Shown in pieces: positions 20,686-32,946 of a stretch of DNA of 64,000 nt (its first letter is position 1; each line of letters starts with the position of its first letter). This DNA is from Tieghemostelium lacteum (taxonomy: Eukaryota; Evosea; Eumycetozoa; Dictyosteliales; Raperosteliaceae). Under the pieces are notes generated by a model that was not told where the DNA came from, did not search any database, and saw only the letters and a program-made list of their open reading frames with translations. The DNA is taken from the NCBI GenBank assembly GCA_001606155.1, contig LODT01000011.1:372001-436000 (forward strand). Direction: 5' to 3'. Both the position numbers and the translations under genes were made by a program.

Positions 20686-22794
20686 ATGAACACTATGAAA
20701 ATATATTTTTTATTAATTTTAATAATATGGGTTGGTTGGAATCAAGCATTTCCAGCTTCAATAGCAATGTTAAATAATACCAATAGTTATTCTATTGGTT
20801 ATAAAGGTGCTACAATTTTTAATGTAGTTTCTGAATTAACTTATTCGATTGGAACTTGTGATATAAATGGTGATGGTAAAAAGGTATAATTATTTAAAAG
20901 ATTTTAATTGAACATTTGGACTAATTTTAAATCTTTGGTACCTTAGGATATAATTTATATTAATGGTGATGGTTATGTTGTACTATTTGGTGATGTTTCT
21001 AGATTTGGTAATGCTAGACCAATAAATGATTCATTTGCTGATGGTATTAATGGATTTAAAATAAAGATTGTTCAACCTGAGAGATTCCCAGTTTGTGGTG
21101 ATGTGAATGGTGATGGAATTGATGATATAATGGTTTCTAATTCTGAGCTATACTACTCAAATATATATGTAATTTATGGTAGTAAAAGTCCATTTAAAGC
21201 TTTAATTGATACTTTTAATGGGACAAATGGTTTTTTAATTTATGGTACTGAGGATCAAGGTGCAGGTGTTGGTAAGTCAATTTGTGATGTAAATGGTGAT
21301 GGAGTAAAAGATATAGTATTTTCAACATACTATGGATTCTTTGGTGGTTCTGTATTTAATTCGAATACAATCTATGTAATATTTGGTCTTAAAAACGGAA
21401 CAAAGTTCAAAATTGAAAATGGAGAATATAGCAAATCTGAATTTGTAGAGGGAAAGGGTTTTACAATTAAAGATCTTTTTGCAGCTACCCTGACTTGCGG
21501 TGACATTAATAATGATGGTTATGATGATTTATATTTACTCAACCCCAAAAGTCAAATTGTGTTTGGTAAAGCAATTTTTCCTCTTAACTATATACCAAAA
21601 TTTGATGGTAAAGAGGCTCTTAATCTAACTGGAATTATATGGGATTCAAAAAATACAGATAATCGGTTTGGTACTTCAAGCTTTGGAGATTTCAATGGAG
21701 ATGGTTTGACAGATATGGCAGTCACCAATGGTAATTATTCTTCATATGAAGTCTACATTATTTTTGGAAAACGAAATGAAACTTGGCCTTCAAAATTTGA
21801 TGTCAAAAGTAGAAATTCTTCAAATGTAATTGCTTTTACAAAAGGAAGTGGTTCGAAAGCTTATAATTGTGATTCATTGATTATGGGAGATATCAATGGT
21901 GATGGTTTTGATGATCTTCAGTGTTATTCACCAGAGTTTGTTTGGGTTGTCTATGGTAGTGAATTACCATTTCCATCAGTAGTGGATTTGTCAGCTTATA
22001 CCTCACCTTTGTTTGACGAATGTAGAGGTTTTATATTAGAACAAGTCAACGGTAGAGTACTTGCCAATTCTGATTTTAATAATGATAAAATTATGGATTT
22101 AATGGTTATTAAAAGTAAGGTACTTTATGGTGTATATGGTGAGAAACTTCCAATGAATGCATCTTTAGGTTTAATATATATAGATATTCCATTGGAATAT
22201 CAAGCTAATGGTACATATGTTCTCTTGGAAGGTAATTATAATCCAGTCTCTGGAAAGTGTCCACCCACCAATATCACAGTACAAGTTTTAAATGCACAGC
22301 CTAGTGATTCATTAGACATTGCTCCATCCAATGACATTACAGTCAAAAAGTTATCCCCAAGTAACATTATCATTTACAACAAGAATCGTGATCCTAAATT
22401 CCTTAAAAAAATTGCAAAAATTCAATATTCAACTCAAAGAAATGATAGTATTGCCACTATCAATTTTAAATACCCTGGGTACCTTAATGAAACCATATCA
22501 GTTAATACCATAGCTCCTATTATTCCACAAACTAATGTAATACCTTGTATATGTCCGACTAACAATACCTGTAGTGATTTCCTCTGTGTTCCACCTGGTA
22601 CAACTGATACCAATGAAGGGTGTGCAAAGTACCCTTGTTCCTATGGACTAGAATGTAATGCTACCGTTAATAAATGTGAATTCCCAAGAGATTGTATGTC
22701 ATGTGTTGATCTTAAATGTGGTAGTAATGAAAAATGTGAATTACATAAATCACGTAATGCCAAAATTTGCAAACTCCACCCATTTTGTTTGTGA
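20686..22794 (+). CDS. Secreted FG-GAP (integrin-alpha-like) seven-repeat propeller protein, copy 1
   Basis: Two exons, 20686-20883 and 20947-22794 (phase 0), about 681 residues. The N-terminus MNTMKIYFLLILIIWVGWNQ is a signal peptide. An in-frame ATG at 20641 exists but the tandem copy has none there, so translation probably starts at 20686 or 20695. Seven calcium-loop motifs of the type DxNxDGxxD mark FG-GAP repeats: DINGDGKKD, DVNGDGIDD, DVNGDGVKD, DINNDGYDD, DFNGDGLTD, DINGDGFDD and the weaker DFNNDKIMD. This suits a seven-bladed beta-propeller like integrin alpha or GPI-phospholipase D. A beta-rich domain and a Cys-rich tail follow (CICPTNNTC, CAKYPCSYGLEC, CMSCVDLKC). No transmembrane anchor is present, so it is probably secreted. 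The intron falls inside the first calcium loop. Adhesion or ligand binding is inferred. Confidence 0.85.
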
Positions 22795-22868
22795 AATTAT
22801 ATATATAAATTTTATCACAGAAAAAAGAAATAATTCGAAAAAATGAATTATTCTCCATCTAGCTTTTT

Positions 22869-23426
22869 TTGGTTTTTTTATTACAAGTATTAGTCTCATT
22901 TATATCAATCAATGAAAATATAGGCAATGCGTGTCAAATGGCGGTATCTAGTATAAACCTTAACAATAATAATGGCAAAAAGAATTTTAATAGCAACAAT
23001 GGGCCAAAAGTAGATGAAATATCAAATATAGAAGATTTATCCAAAAGGGATAAATTTAAAACATTAAAAGAAAGGGATTTGGATTTGGCAGCATTTATCT
23101 ACAGTGAGGCAGATATTGATTAATAATTGGGCAATGAAAAATCAAGAGTTTATTATGTTACGTACCAATGCAAAAACAAATATCAAATTTAATACATTAC
23201 TACCAATAAATATCAAAATTTATCATTGTACCTATACCTAGCACATCAAAACGGAATATATACTAGTTCCGCTTTTCAATTTAATTACGACTTAATTAAT
23301 ATCAATTTGAACTTTTGTAATATAAGAAATTTAAATAAACTACCTGAAATGGTGTGCGGGAAAATGACAATGAATACCATGAAACATCAATCACAATACA
23401 ATTGTAATAACAATACCCCTCAATAA
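22869..23426 (+). other. Spacer with coding-like patches between the tandem FG-GAP copies
   Basis: The plus strand has a frame ending KERDLDLAAFIYSEADID at 23123 and, in another frame, NEKSRVYYVTYQCKNKYQ a little further on. No credible ATG precedes them. This looks like a decayed coding sequence caught between the two copies; the family is not recognised and random AT-rich sequence cannot be excluded. Confidence 0.22.
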
Positions 23427-23700
23427 ATAAATGAAATTAAGATTTTACCATAGTACTAGATACACACTATGTGTGCGAAAAAATTAATTTTAATTACACT
23501 TCAAAATAACAGTTGTGGTAAAAGTATTTTTTATTAATAAATTTAGAATGTAAATCGAAAATATATCTTTATTAATGCCTAGGATGAACTAATAGTTAAA
23601 ATATTCTATTACATGTTTTTTTTTAATTCTAAATATTCAATATATATTTTTTATATATTTGTTAACTAATTTTAGAAAGTTGTTTAACCTATCTACAACT

Positions 23701-25794
23701 ATGAAAATATATATATTATTAATTTTAATAATATTTGTTGGTTGGAATCATGCATTTCCAGCTTCAACAGCAATGTTAGATTCTACAAATAGTTATTCTA
23801 TTAATTATCAAGTTGGTACATTTTTTGGTGTAGTTACAGAATTAATTTATTCAATTGGAACTTGTGATTTCAATGGTGATGGTAAAAAGGTATTTTATGA
23901 AATATTTAAAAGATAATAATAGAATATTTTGGACTAATTTTAAATCTTTGGTACCTAGGATATAATTTATAATAATGGTCTTGGTTATGTTATATTATAT
24001 GGTGATGATTCTAGATATGGTAATGCTAGACCAATAAATGATTCATTTGCTGATGGTAATAATGGATTTATAATTGATCTTAGTCAACCTGAAAGATTCC
24101 CAGTTTGTGGTGATGTAAATGGAGATGGAATTGATGATATAATGGTTTCCAATTCTGCGAATTCTTTTGGAGATGTAATTGTAGTTTATGGTAGTAAATA
24201 TCCATATAATGCTACAATTAATAGTTCTGATGGGAGTAATGGTTTTGTAGTTTATAGTGATCAATTTCAAGGTTTAGGTGTAGGTAAGACAATTTGTGAT
24301 ATAAATGGTGATGGAGTAAAAGATTTAGTATTTTCATCATTTGCGGGAGTATTTGGTGGTTTGGAAATACCTGAGAATAAAATCATTGTAATATTTGGTA
24401 TTAAAAACGGCTTTAGATTTATAGCTGAAAATGGACAATATCTATTAGATCAACTTGTAGAGGGAAAGGGTGTTATAATGGATGGTCTCGCAGAAACCCT
24501 GACATGTGGTGACATTAATAATGATGGTTATGATGATTTATATGTACTCCAAAAAAATAGTAAAATTGTGTTTGGTAAAGCAACTTTTCCTCTTAACTAT
24601 ATACCAAAATTTGATGGTATAGAAGGTCTTTATCTACCTGGAATTACATGGGATTCAAAAAATCCTGATAATCGGTTTGGTATTTCAAGCTTTGGAGATT
24701 TCAATGGAGATGGTTTGACAGATATGGCAGTCACCAATGGTGACTATTCTTCATATGAAGTCTACATTATTTTAGGAAAACGAAATGAAACTTGGCCTTC
24801 AACATTTGATATCAAAAGTAGAAATTCCTCAAATGTAATTGCTTTTACAAAAGGTAGTGGTATGAGAACTTATAATTGTGATTCATTGATTTTGGGAGAT
24901 ATCAATGGTGATGGTTTAGATGATCTTCAGTGTTACTCACCAGAGTTTGTTTGGGTTGTCTATGGTAGTGAATTTCCATTTGATTCGGTAGTGGACTTAT
25001 CAGCTACTAACTCACCTTTGTTTGACGAATGTAGAGGTTTTATTTTAGAAGAAGTTGATGGAAGAGTACTTGCCAACTCTGATTTTAATAATGATAAAGT
25101 TTTGGATTTAATGGTTATTAAAAGTAAGGTACTTTATGGTATATATGGTGAGAAACTTCCAATGAGTGCATCTTTAGGTTTAAAAGATACACTATTAAAA
25201 TATCAAGCTAATGGTACTTATGATCTCTTGGAAGGTAATTATAATCCAGTCTCTGGAAAGTGTCCACCCACCAATATCAAAGTACAAGTTTTAAATGCAC
25301 AGCCTAGTGATTCATTAGACATTGCTCCATCCAATGACTTTACAGTCAAAAAGCTATCTCCAAGTAAAATTATAATTTACAACAAGAATAATGATTCTAA
25401 ATTCCTTCAAAAAATTTCAAAAATTCAATATTCAACTCAAAGTAATAATGATATTACTAATATCAATTTTAAATACCGTGGATTCATTGATGAAACAATA
25501 TCAGTTAAAACCAAAAATCCACAAACCAACATAATACCTTGTATATGTACAGAAAACAATGTCTGTATTGATTCCCTCTGTGTTCCACCTGGTACAACTG
25601 ATACCAATACAGGGTGTGCAAAGTACCCTTGTTCCTTTGGACTAGAATGTGATGCTACCGTTAATAAATGTGTATTCCCAAGAGATTGTATGGCTTGTGT
25701 TGATCTAAAATGTAGAAGTAATGAAAGATGTGAATTACTTAAATCAAATGATACCAAAATTTGCAAACTCCACCCTTTTTGTTTGTTGAATTAA
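23701..25794 (+). CDS. Secreted FG-GAP (integrin-alpha-like) seven-repeat propeller protein, copy 2
   Basis: Two exons, 23701-23889 and 23959-25794 (phase 0), 674 residues. ATG 23701 begins MKIYILLILIIFVGWNHAFP, a signal peptide; there is no in-frame ATG upstream. It is a close paralogue of the gene at 20686-22794 with the same intron position in the first calcium loop, the same seven DxNxDGxxD-type motifs (DFNGDGKKD to DFNNDKVLD), and the same Cys-rich tail. Middle and C-terminal segments are nearly identical between the copies (for instance FGDFNGDGLTDMAVTNG), while loops around residues 90-170 have diverged. This suggests a recent duplication with change concentrated in exposed loops, as expected for a surface or ligand-binding protein. 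It is convergent with the gene at 26071-26682. Confidence 0.86.
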
Positions 25795-25847
25795 CTTTAT
25801 AAAATAAAAAGTATGAAACTTAAAATTGTTTATCACAGAAAAAAGCA

Positions 25848-25991
25848 ATAATTCATTATTTATTAAAGACATTTCATAGAGCATCGGTAGCCAAGGCTAC
25901 CAGACTATGGTTTCCACAGTCCAACAAAGTCATGGCTAATACAAAATTACCATGTTTGAACCAACCTAATCTTATTCATTGTGCAAATTGA
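25848..25991 (+). other. Coding-like fragment containing two GC-rich inverted repeats
   Basis: Just past the second FG-GAP gene, an open frame reads LLKTFHRASVAKATRLWFPQ then SNKVMANTKLPCLNQPNLIH and stops at 25989-25991. It has no nearby ATG. The same bases form GGTAGCC-AA-GGCTACC and GACTATGG-TTT-CCACAGTC inverted repeats (one mismatch in the latter, a G-U pair on the minus strand). It is either a relic exon or a structured RNA in the convergent spacer. Confidence 0.3.
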
Positions 25992-26070
25992 ATAGACTAT
26001 GCATTCATCAGGAAATTCAAGAGATTCCAGATGGTAGAATTTTTATTTTTATAACAATATGTTGTATAAT

Positions 26071-26682
26071 TTATACAGTATATTGATTATTATAAAGGAG
26101 TGGGGTTTGAGGGGTAGAGGTTGGGTTATAATTAGGTTGATAGTATAATGGTTGTTGTGGTAGAATATATTGAACTGGTTGAACAGGATTTGAAGAACCA
26201 TCATCAGTTGGAATTGGATAACCAATTTGTATACAATACTCAGCATGACGACCTTTCATTTTCTTTGTTGATGTAAATGTGAATCCATTAATTTGATATT
26301 GGAAATTTAAATGATCTGTGCATTCTTTCATTTTTTTAGATCTTAAATATACAAGTGATAAACTATAAGACATAAATATCAGTGCAGTTGCAGCAAATAT
26401 ACTATATCCTACCCACAATAATGCTGCACTTGAAAGTTTTTTAATAAATATAGCACCACACATAATCATCACTATTCCTACTGCTATACCCAATAGATAC
26501 ACAAGTAGACTCCATATTTTAAATTTATAATCGATTAATACTTGATTGTAACGGTTAACTCCATCTTGTACTATTGCAACTTGTTCAGAAGTAAGTGGGT
26601 GCATTAGAGTCACTTTATCAAGTGTATAACCACTCACATATCCACGGTCATAAACCTTATTTAATTTAAAATATGCTTGCAT
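26071..26682 (-). CDS. Two-helix membrane protein with Pro/Gln/Tyr-rich tail, unrecognised
   Basis: Intronless, 203 residues from ATG 26682 (MQAYFKLNKVYDRGYVSGYT). Residues about 1-55 are soluble. Two hydrophobic helices follow (IWSLLVYLLGIAVGIVMIMC and ALLWVGYSIFAATALIFMSY), then a short basic segment SKKMKECTDHLNFQYQINGF and a C-terminal tail rich in Pro, Gln, Asn and Tyr with QPLYYQPNYNPTSTPQTP. The hairpin-plus-PQ-tail layout recalls small endosomal adaptors with short Pro/Tyr motifs, but I do not recognise the family and propose no function. Confidence 0.7.
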   Translation of the reverse strand: MQAYFKLNKVYDRGYVSGYTLDKVTLMHPLTSEQVAIVQDGVNRYNQVLIDYKFKIWSLLVYLLGIAVGIVMIMCGAIFIKKLSSAALLWVGYSIFAATALIFMSYSLSLVYLRSKKMKECTDHLNFQYQINGFTFTSTKKMKGRHAEYCIQIGYPIPTDDGSSNPVQPVQYILPQQPLYYQPNYNPTSTPQTPLLYNNQYTV

Positions 26683-26941
26683 TTTTATATTTATATATAT
26701 ATATTATATTATTTGTTTTAATTTAGTAAAAGAGAATAAAAAATGTTTTTAAAATGGAAACGAGATCATTATTTTATAAAAAATACTTCCTTGTTTTTCA
26801 AGAAGATTTTTAACAATTGATCTGATTGTTTTTATTAAAGGGGTTTAAGTGAACCAGGTGAAATTTTATTTCTGGGCTCTGAGCTTGTTTCCTAAGGAAA
26901 ATTTTATTACAGTTGGATATGATTTTAGAATTTTAATAATA

Positions 26942-27515
26942 TCATCTTAATTTAATAGGTTGATTTGAAGCGGTGGTACCATCGGCAGATTTACATATAG
27001 AATTAATAACCTCTAGAATTTGTTGTTTTGATATCTCTACAATATTTCCATTAGATATCATTTCATCTAAAATAAAATGTGCTTTATCTATATTAAACAT
27101 TATCTATTTTAAAATAGTTCATAATAATAATCAGTACTTTTCATATTCTTATATATACAAAGAAATTCAAAATTGAAAAAAGGGTTAAAAAATGAATGAT
27201 AGATACATCTAATTCACAAACATCTTCAAATGTTGCATCTAAAATTTCTACATAATTATTTATCAGTTCATAGATTGCTAATTCATTTTCAGTTGAGTCT
27301 ACACCAACAATAAAAAACAGTGAAGCATATCTTCTGTATACAAATTTCATATCCTCTTTATATTCTAAAAATGAGCATTGAAGTGATGTCCTAGATAAAC
27401 ATTTTCTAATGATATCACTTTCCATTGTAGGTCTATCTTGAAAAGGTATATGTTCATAATATTGCGATAATCTGGTTTTTCCTTGAATATTAGCTAAAAT
27501 AAAAAATTTAATCAT
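26942..27515 (-). CDS. ap4s1: AP-4 complex sigma subunit
   Basis: Exons 27207-27515 and 26942-27103 (phase 0) encode 156 residues, normal for a sigma adaptin. It begins MIKFFILANIQGKTRLSQYY, matching [20 protein letters not shown] of human AP4S1, then ECSFLEYK-type and YRRYASLFFIVGVDSTENEL segments of the longin-like fold. The splice restores VCELD-IMFNIDKAHFILDEM, the diagnostic sigma block (human SELDIMFNLDKVHIILDEM). It is closer to AP-4 sigma than to sigma 1-3 at these blocks. AP-4 sorts cargo at the trans-Golgi network. ATG 27515 is chosen because it matches the universal MIKF start; there are no better candidates upstream. Divergent from the helicase gene. Confidence 0.93.
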
Positions 27516-27701
27516 TTGTTGTTGTTTCAATTCAAAATTGTAATTTGTTATCAAAATTTACTCAATAAAATTTTAAAAAAATTGATTTTTTTTTTTTTTT
27601 TTTAAATTTACCTAAAGAGCGACTAACTTTCGACTTTTTCGTCTTTTTTTTATTTTATTACATTACTCGAGTGTCATACTCTTTTTAAAATAGCGACTAA
27701 A
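27516..27701. promoter_or_regulatory. Bidirectional promoter, AP-4 sigma / Prp43 helicase
   Basis: This 186-bp spacer separates two divergent starts. It holds a 17-base T run and two copies of GCGACTAA at 27619-27626 and 27693-27700, the second ending next to the helicase ATG, plus a related TTTCGACTTTTTCG. These GC-containing words stand out in AT-rich DNA and may be factor sites or mark the transcription start. Confidence 0.4.
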
Positions 27702-29940
<2,239 letters not shown>

Positions 29941-30045
29941 AAAAAACTAAATATATATTTAAATATTTTTTTTTCTATCCCTACCTATCTCGTATTATTC
30001 TTTCACTTTCTGATCATATCTAAATACATTTGTATATGATATTTA

Positions 30046-30332
30046 TTAATATCCCCAAGAGGCTGGTGAATCATGATTATGTGAAAAGTAACTTGAACTA
30101 TTTGAAGTTTGAGGATTATTTAATGGATAATTATATTTTTCCATTCCCTGGAAAACAGTTATTTGATTATTAGTTTGTGAACTACCATTTCCAATTATCG
30201 AATTTATATTTAATTTTTGACTTGGTTTTAAAGATATTGAAATTGATGATAAAGATTCTTTAAATCATTTTATATTAGTACTTATAGTTTTGAAAGTTTT
30301 TTAATAAATTATAAAACCATACCAAAAATCAT
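30046..30332 (-). CDS. hssA-like mini-gene, 73-residue Ser/Asn-rich protein
   Basis: A 10-nt first exon (30323-30332, ATG ATT TTT G) followed by GTATGG is joined across a 65-bp intron to 30046-30257, giving MIFESLSSISISLKPSQKLN and a Ser/Asn-rich body that ends HDSPASWGY. The start resembles the M-x-I-x-S-[IL]-S-S-I opening of the dictyostelid hssA/2C/7E small-protein family, which also has an intron a few codons after the ATG. The Gly-rich middle of typical hssA proteins is missing here, so it is a relative at best. Those genes are expressed late in development or in the stalk; no function is known. Exons were deduced from phase and splice consensus. Confidence 0.62.
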
Positions 30333-30729
30333 TTTGTTTAGAGAATGTAGAGATTTACTATTTGTTTAAATCAATTGATTGATTCTATTTAAATATTGTT
30401 TTTGACACGTCTATTTGTAGTAATTTTTGTTTTTTTATTAATTATTGGAACCACTGATTTAAAAATCTAGTTTGTGGATTTTGTGTTTTGGGGGGTAAGT
30501 AAAGGAAGATTTTAAAAGTGAATTGGATGTCCGCACAAATGTCAAATATTATTTTTCTAAAATAGTATAAATGTCACACAACGAACATTTTATCTTTCAG
30601 TAACTAAACTAAAGTGGGTAAATTTAGTATCCAATAAATTTTAATAACCATATATCTATCCTAATTGTCTTTAAAGCTTGCCCATTTATTTTTAATCTAT
30701 TTCGTGGACAATCTGATAATCTATTGAAT
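30333..30729. other. 397-bp spacer upstream of the hssA-like mini-gene
   Basis: It holds the 5' flank of the mini-gene and the 3' flank of the OTU gene. A G6 run (GGGGGGTAAG near 30491) is unusual in this base composition. No gene seen. Confidence 0.3.
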
Positions 30730-31911
30730 TTATATATTCAAAGATCCCACATCTACAAAAGAGTCATCTACAATTTCATTTCTGTTAATATTAAAATTGG
30801 TTTGTTTCTTTTTACCATTTTCTGAATCTTCTTTTTCTTTTTGTGATAGTTGTTTTCTCTGTTTATTACTGAGATGTGAATTATTATTATTGTTACTGTT
30901 ATTATTTTCACTCTTTTTAACTCCCTTGTAAGGATTTTGTGAAACTTTTTCTTTATTTTTATTACTGGCACTAGATGATGTTGTGGTAGTTGTTGTTGTA
31001 GTAGTAGTAGTTGTACTAGAATAATCAAAATCTTCATTATCATCATTTGATAGATCAATTTGAGATGATAGTGAGATTAGATAATCTATAGCTGCCTCTT
31101 GGTTATAGTCACAATCTTCCAAAGCTTCTTTAATTAATTTTACACTTTTAACACCAGTTGCCTGCATAATTGAGAATATTTCATCATCTACACCATTATT
31201 CAGACTACTACTATTATTTTTACTACTATTATTTACAGGTACTACATTTGAACTATTTTTACTACTATCTGCAAATTCAAATATCTGCAGATTAGCTTCT
31301 GGTGCTTGTGCTTTATCTTTATCAGATGGATAAAATGTTTGGTTCAGTGGTCTTACAGAAGCATAATGTTCTTCATTATGATATGACAATTGAATAAATC
31401 TAGGTGACTTTTTTTTATCTGCACTGAAATGATTGGTAACCTCCCATCGAGGTTGATTAAGTTGATGTATAACTATATTAACACCATAGATTAGTGAACA
31501 TGCTTGTAATTCTACATTACCACCCCATGTTCCATCTTGTTTCATATCTTGTATATAGTCTTCAAAAGTCTCGTATTCTTCATCGTCAATGAATGGTGCA
31601 AACATCTCCTTGTTCATCTCAACGAATGACATAATTTCTTTTCTGTATTTTTTATGATTATTTGGTGAATCTTCAAATTGATCAGAAATTGATCTAAACA
31701 GACAATTTCCATCACCTGCTACATCTCTTATACATAGACCTTGAGGTTTCAATTGATCATCAAATGCTCTAATTTGTTGTTTCCATTTCTCATCACCGTG
31801 TTTTGATCTTTCTTTTCTCTTTCTCAATGCACCTTTGACAATTCTATCGTTTTTTTTGCTCTCTTTAAATTGGTTCTGTTTATCTTTATTCTTATTTCCT
31901 CCTTTACCCAT
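30730..31911 (-). CDS. otud3: OTU-family deubiquitinase (OTUD3-like)
   Basis: Intronless, 393 residues. A basic N-terminus (MGKGGNKNKDKQNQFKESKK) precedes the OTU domain at about 55-190. The catalytic triad is visible: D67 and C70 in DVAGDGNCLFRSISDQF, and H182 in YHNEEHYASVRP. The variable-loop segment EDYIQDMKQDGTWGGNVELQ is typical of OTUD3 and its yeast relatives. A UBA-like helical segment (EIFSIMQATGVKSVKLIKEA) lies at about 245-285, as in OTUD3. The C-terminus is low complexity, with Thr and Asn tracts and a Lys-rich patch. OTUD3 removes ubiquitin chains, mainly Lys6 and Lys11 linked, from cytosolic targets; linkage choice here is inferred only. Confidence 0.92.
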   Translation of the reverse strand: MGKGGNKNKDKQNQFKESKKNDRIVKGALRKRKERSKHGDEKWKQQIRAFDDQLKPQGLCIRDVAGDGNCLFRSISDQFEDSPNNHKKYRKEIMSFVEMNKEMFAPFIDDEEYETFEDYIQDMKQDGTWGGNVELQACSLIYGVNIVIHQLNQPRWEVTNHFSADKKKSPRFIQLSYHNEEHYASVRPLNQTFYPSDKDKAQAPEANLQIFEFADSSKNSSNVVPVNNSSKNNSSSLNNGVDDEIFSIMQATGVKSVKLIKEALEDCDYNQEAAIDYLISLSSQIDLSNDDNEDFDYSSTTTTTTTTTTTTSSSASNKNKEKVSQNPYKGVKKSENNNSNNNNNSHLSNKQRKQLSQKEKEDSENGKKKQTNFNINRNEIVDDSFVDVGSLNI

Positions 31912-32307
31912 TGCCTCAGATTTTATTTACACTAAAAATAATAATTTTAAACTCCATTTTTCTTTTTTTAAAATTTTGATTCATACCTTTTTTGAATCAA
32001 AGAAATTTAAAAGAAAATTTATTATCTGTATTATTTCCCTTGAAACTATTAATCTAATTATGTAGATCAAACTTTATTTAATATTCCTCTAATTATATCT
32101 GTTTAAACAAAAATTCATTTTATATTTTTAATAAAATCAATTTTAGTTAATTTATTAACTCTTACCACATGTGTAAATTAAATAGTTAGAATTGATAATT
32201 TAGATTAAATTATTTCATTATCAAATTTTAAACTACAACTTGAAGTTGGTTTAATCATTTTAAGTTTGAAATTGTTTTTTTTTTAATTTTTTTTTAGTAT
32301 CTAAAAA
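31912..32307. promoter_or_regulatory. Divergent spacer, OTUD3-like / RPB11
   Basis: This 396-bp AT-rich spacer contains both 5' flanks. A T-rich tract directly precedes the RPB11 ATG. No other coding signal or obvious motif was found. Confidence 0.35.
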
Positions 32308-32750
32308 ATGAATGCACCAGACAGATTTGAGTTATTTGTATTACCTCCTGACGCCAAAAAGTACTTTTAATTAATTTCTAACAATAACAATACAAATTTT
32401 GATAGAACTACTTTGAAACTAATTTGTAAAACTCTATTAGGGTTACAATGACAAAGGATACAAAGATTCCTAATGCATGTCTATTTACAGTTTTAAAAGA
32501 GGATCATACACTTGGAAACCTTATTAGAATGCAATTAGTAAACGATCCAGATATAAAATTTGCAGGATACAGAATGCCACATCCTTTAGAACACAATATT
32601 ACCATTAAAATTCAAACACATCCAAATTCAACACCAACTAAAGCATTAGAAGGTTCTATTCATTGTTTAATTGATGAATTTCAAAAATTAGAATTACAAT
32701 TTATGAATATGGTTTCTAAAAAGAAGAACATTACAGATCAATATATTTAA
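32308..32750 (+). CDS. rpb11: RNA polymerase II subunit RPB11
   Basis: Exons 32308-32360 and 32441-32750 (phase 2) encode 120 residues against 117 in human POLR2J. MNAPDRFELFVLPPDAKKVT matches the [20 protein letters not shown] start. The core follows: KDTKIPNACLFTVLKEDHTL, GNLIRMQLVNDPDIKFAGYR, MPHPLEHNITIKIQTHPNST. This is the archaeal RpoL / bacterial alpha-NTD-type fold. RPB11 pairs with RPB3 to nucleate Pol II assembly. The 80-bp intron lies after codon 17. It is convergent with the LRR-family gene at 32947. Confidence 0.97.
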
Positions 32751-32946
32751 TATATATATATTTAGAAGTTTTGAACTCAACAAAACCAATTTTAAAGCAA
32801 TCAAAATAGTATATATATTTGTAAATAATAGTAAAATTAAACAGATTATAGGGGTAAAGAGATTGAATACTACCTATCTCTTTTAATAAATAAGAGGTAA
32901 AACGAAAACTTTTAAAAGTAGTTTAGAGAAAGAAAGTAGTAATCTT

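Larger units (their letters stand above)
20431..25850 (+). repeat. Tandem segmental duplication carrying two FG-GAP genes
   Basis: The segment from about 20431 to 22845 is repeated at about 23375 to 25850. Shared blocks start some 250-330 bp upstream of the ATGs (TACCATGAAA, ACAATTGTAAT, AATAAATAAATGAA) and run past the stops (TTTATCACAGAAAAAAG). Between the copies lies about 530 bp of unrelated sequence. Confidence 0.75.

Noticed and set aside
30768-31058. Lys/Ile/Gln-rich minus frame overlapping the OTU gene
   Set aside because: Shadow of low-complexity Thr/Asn tracts in another frame of the OTUD3-like gene.
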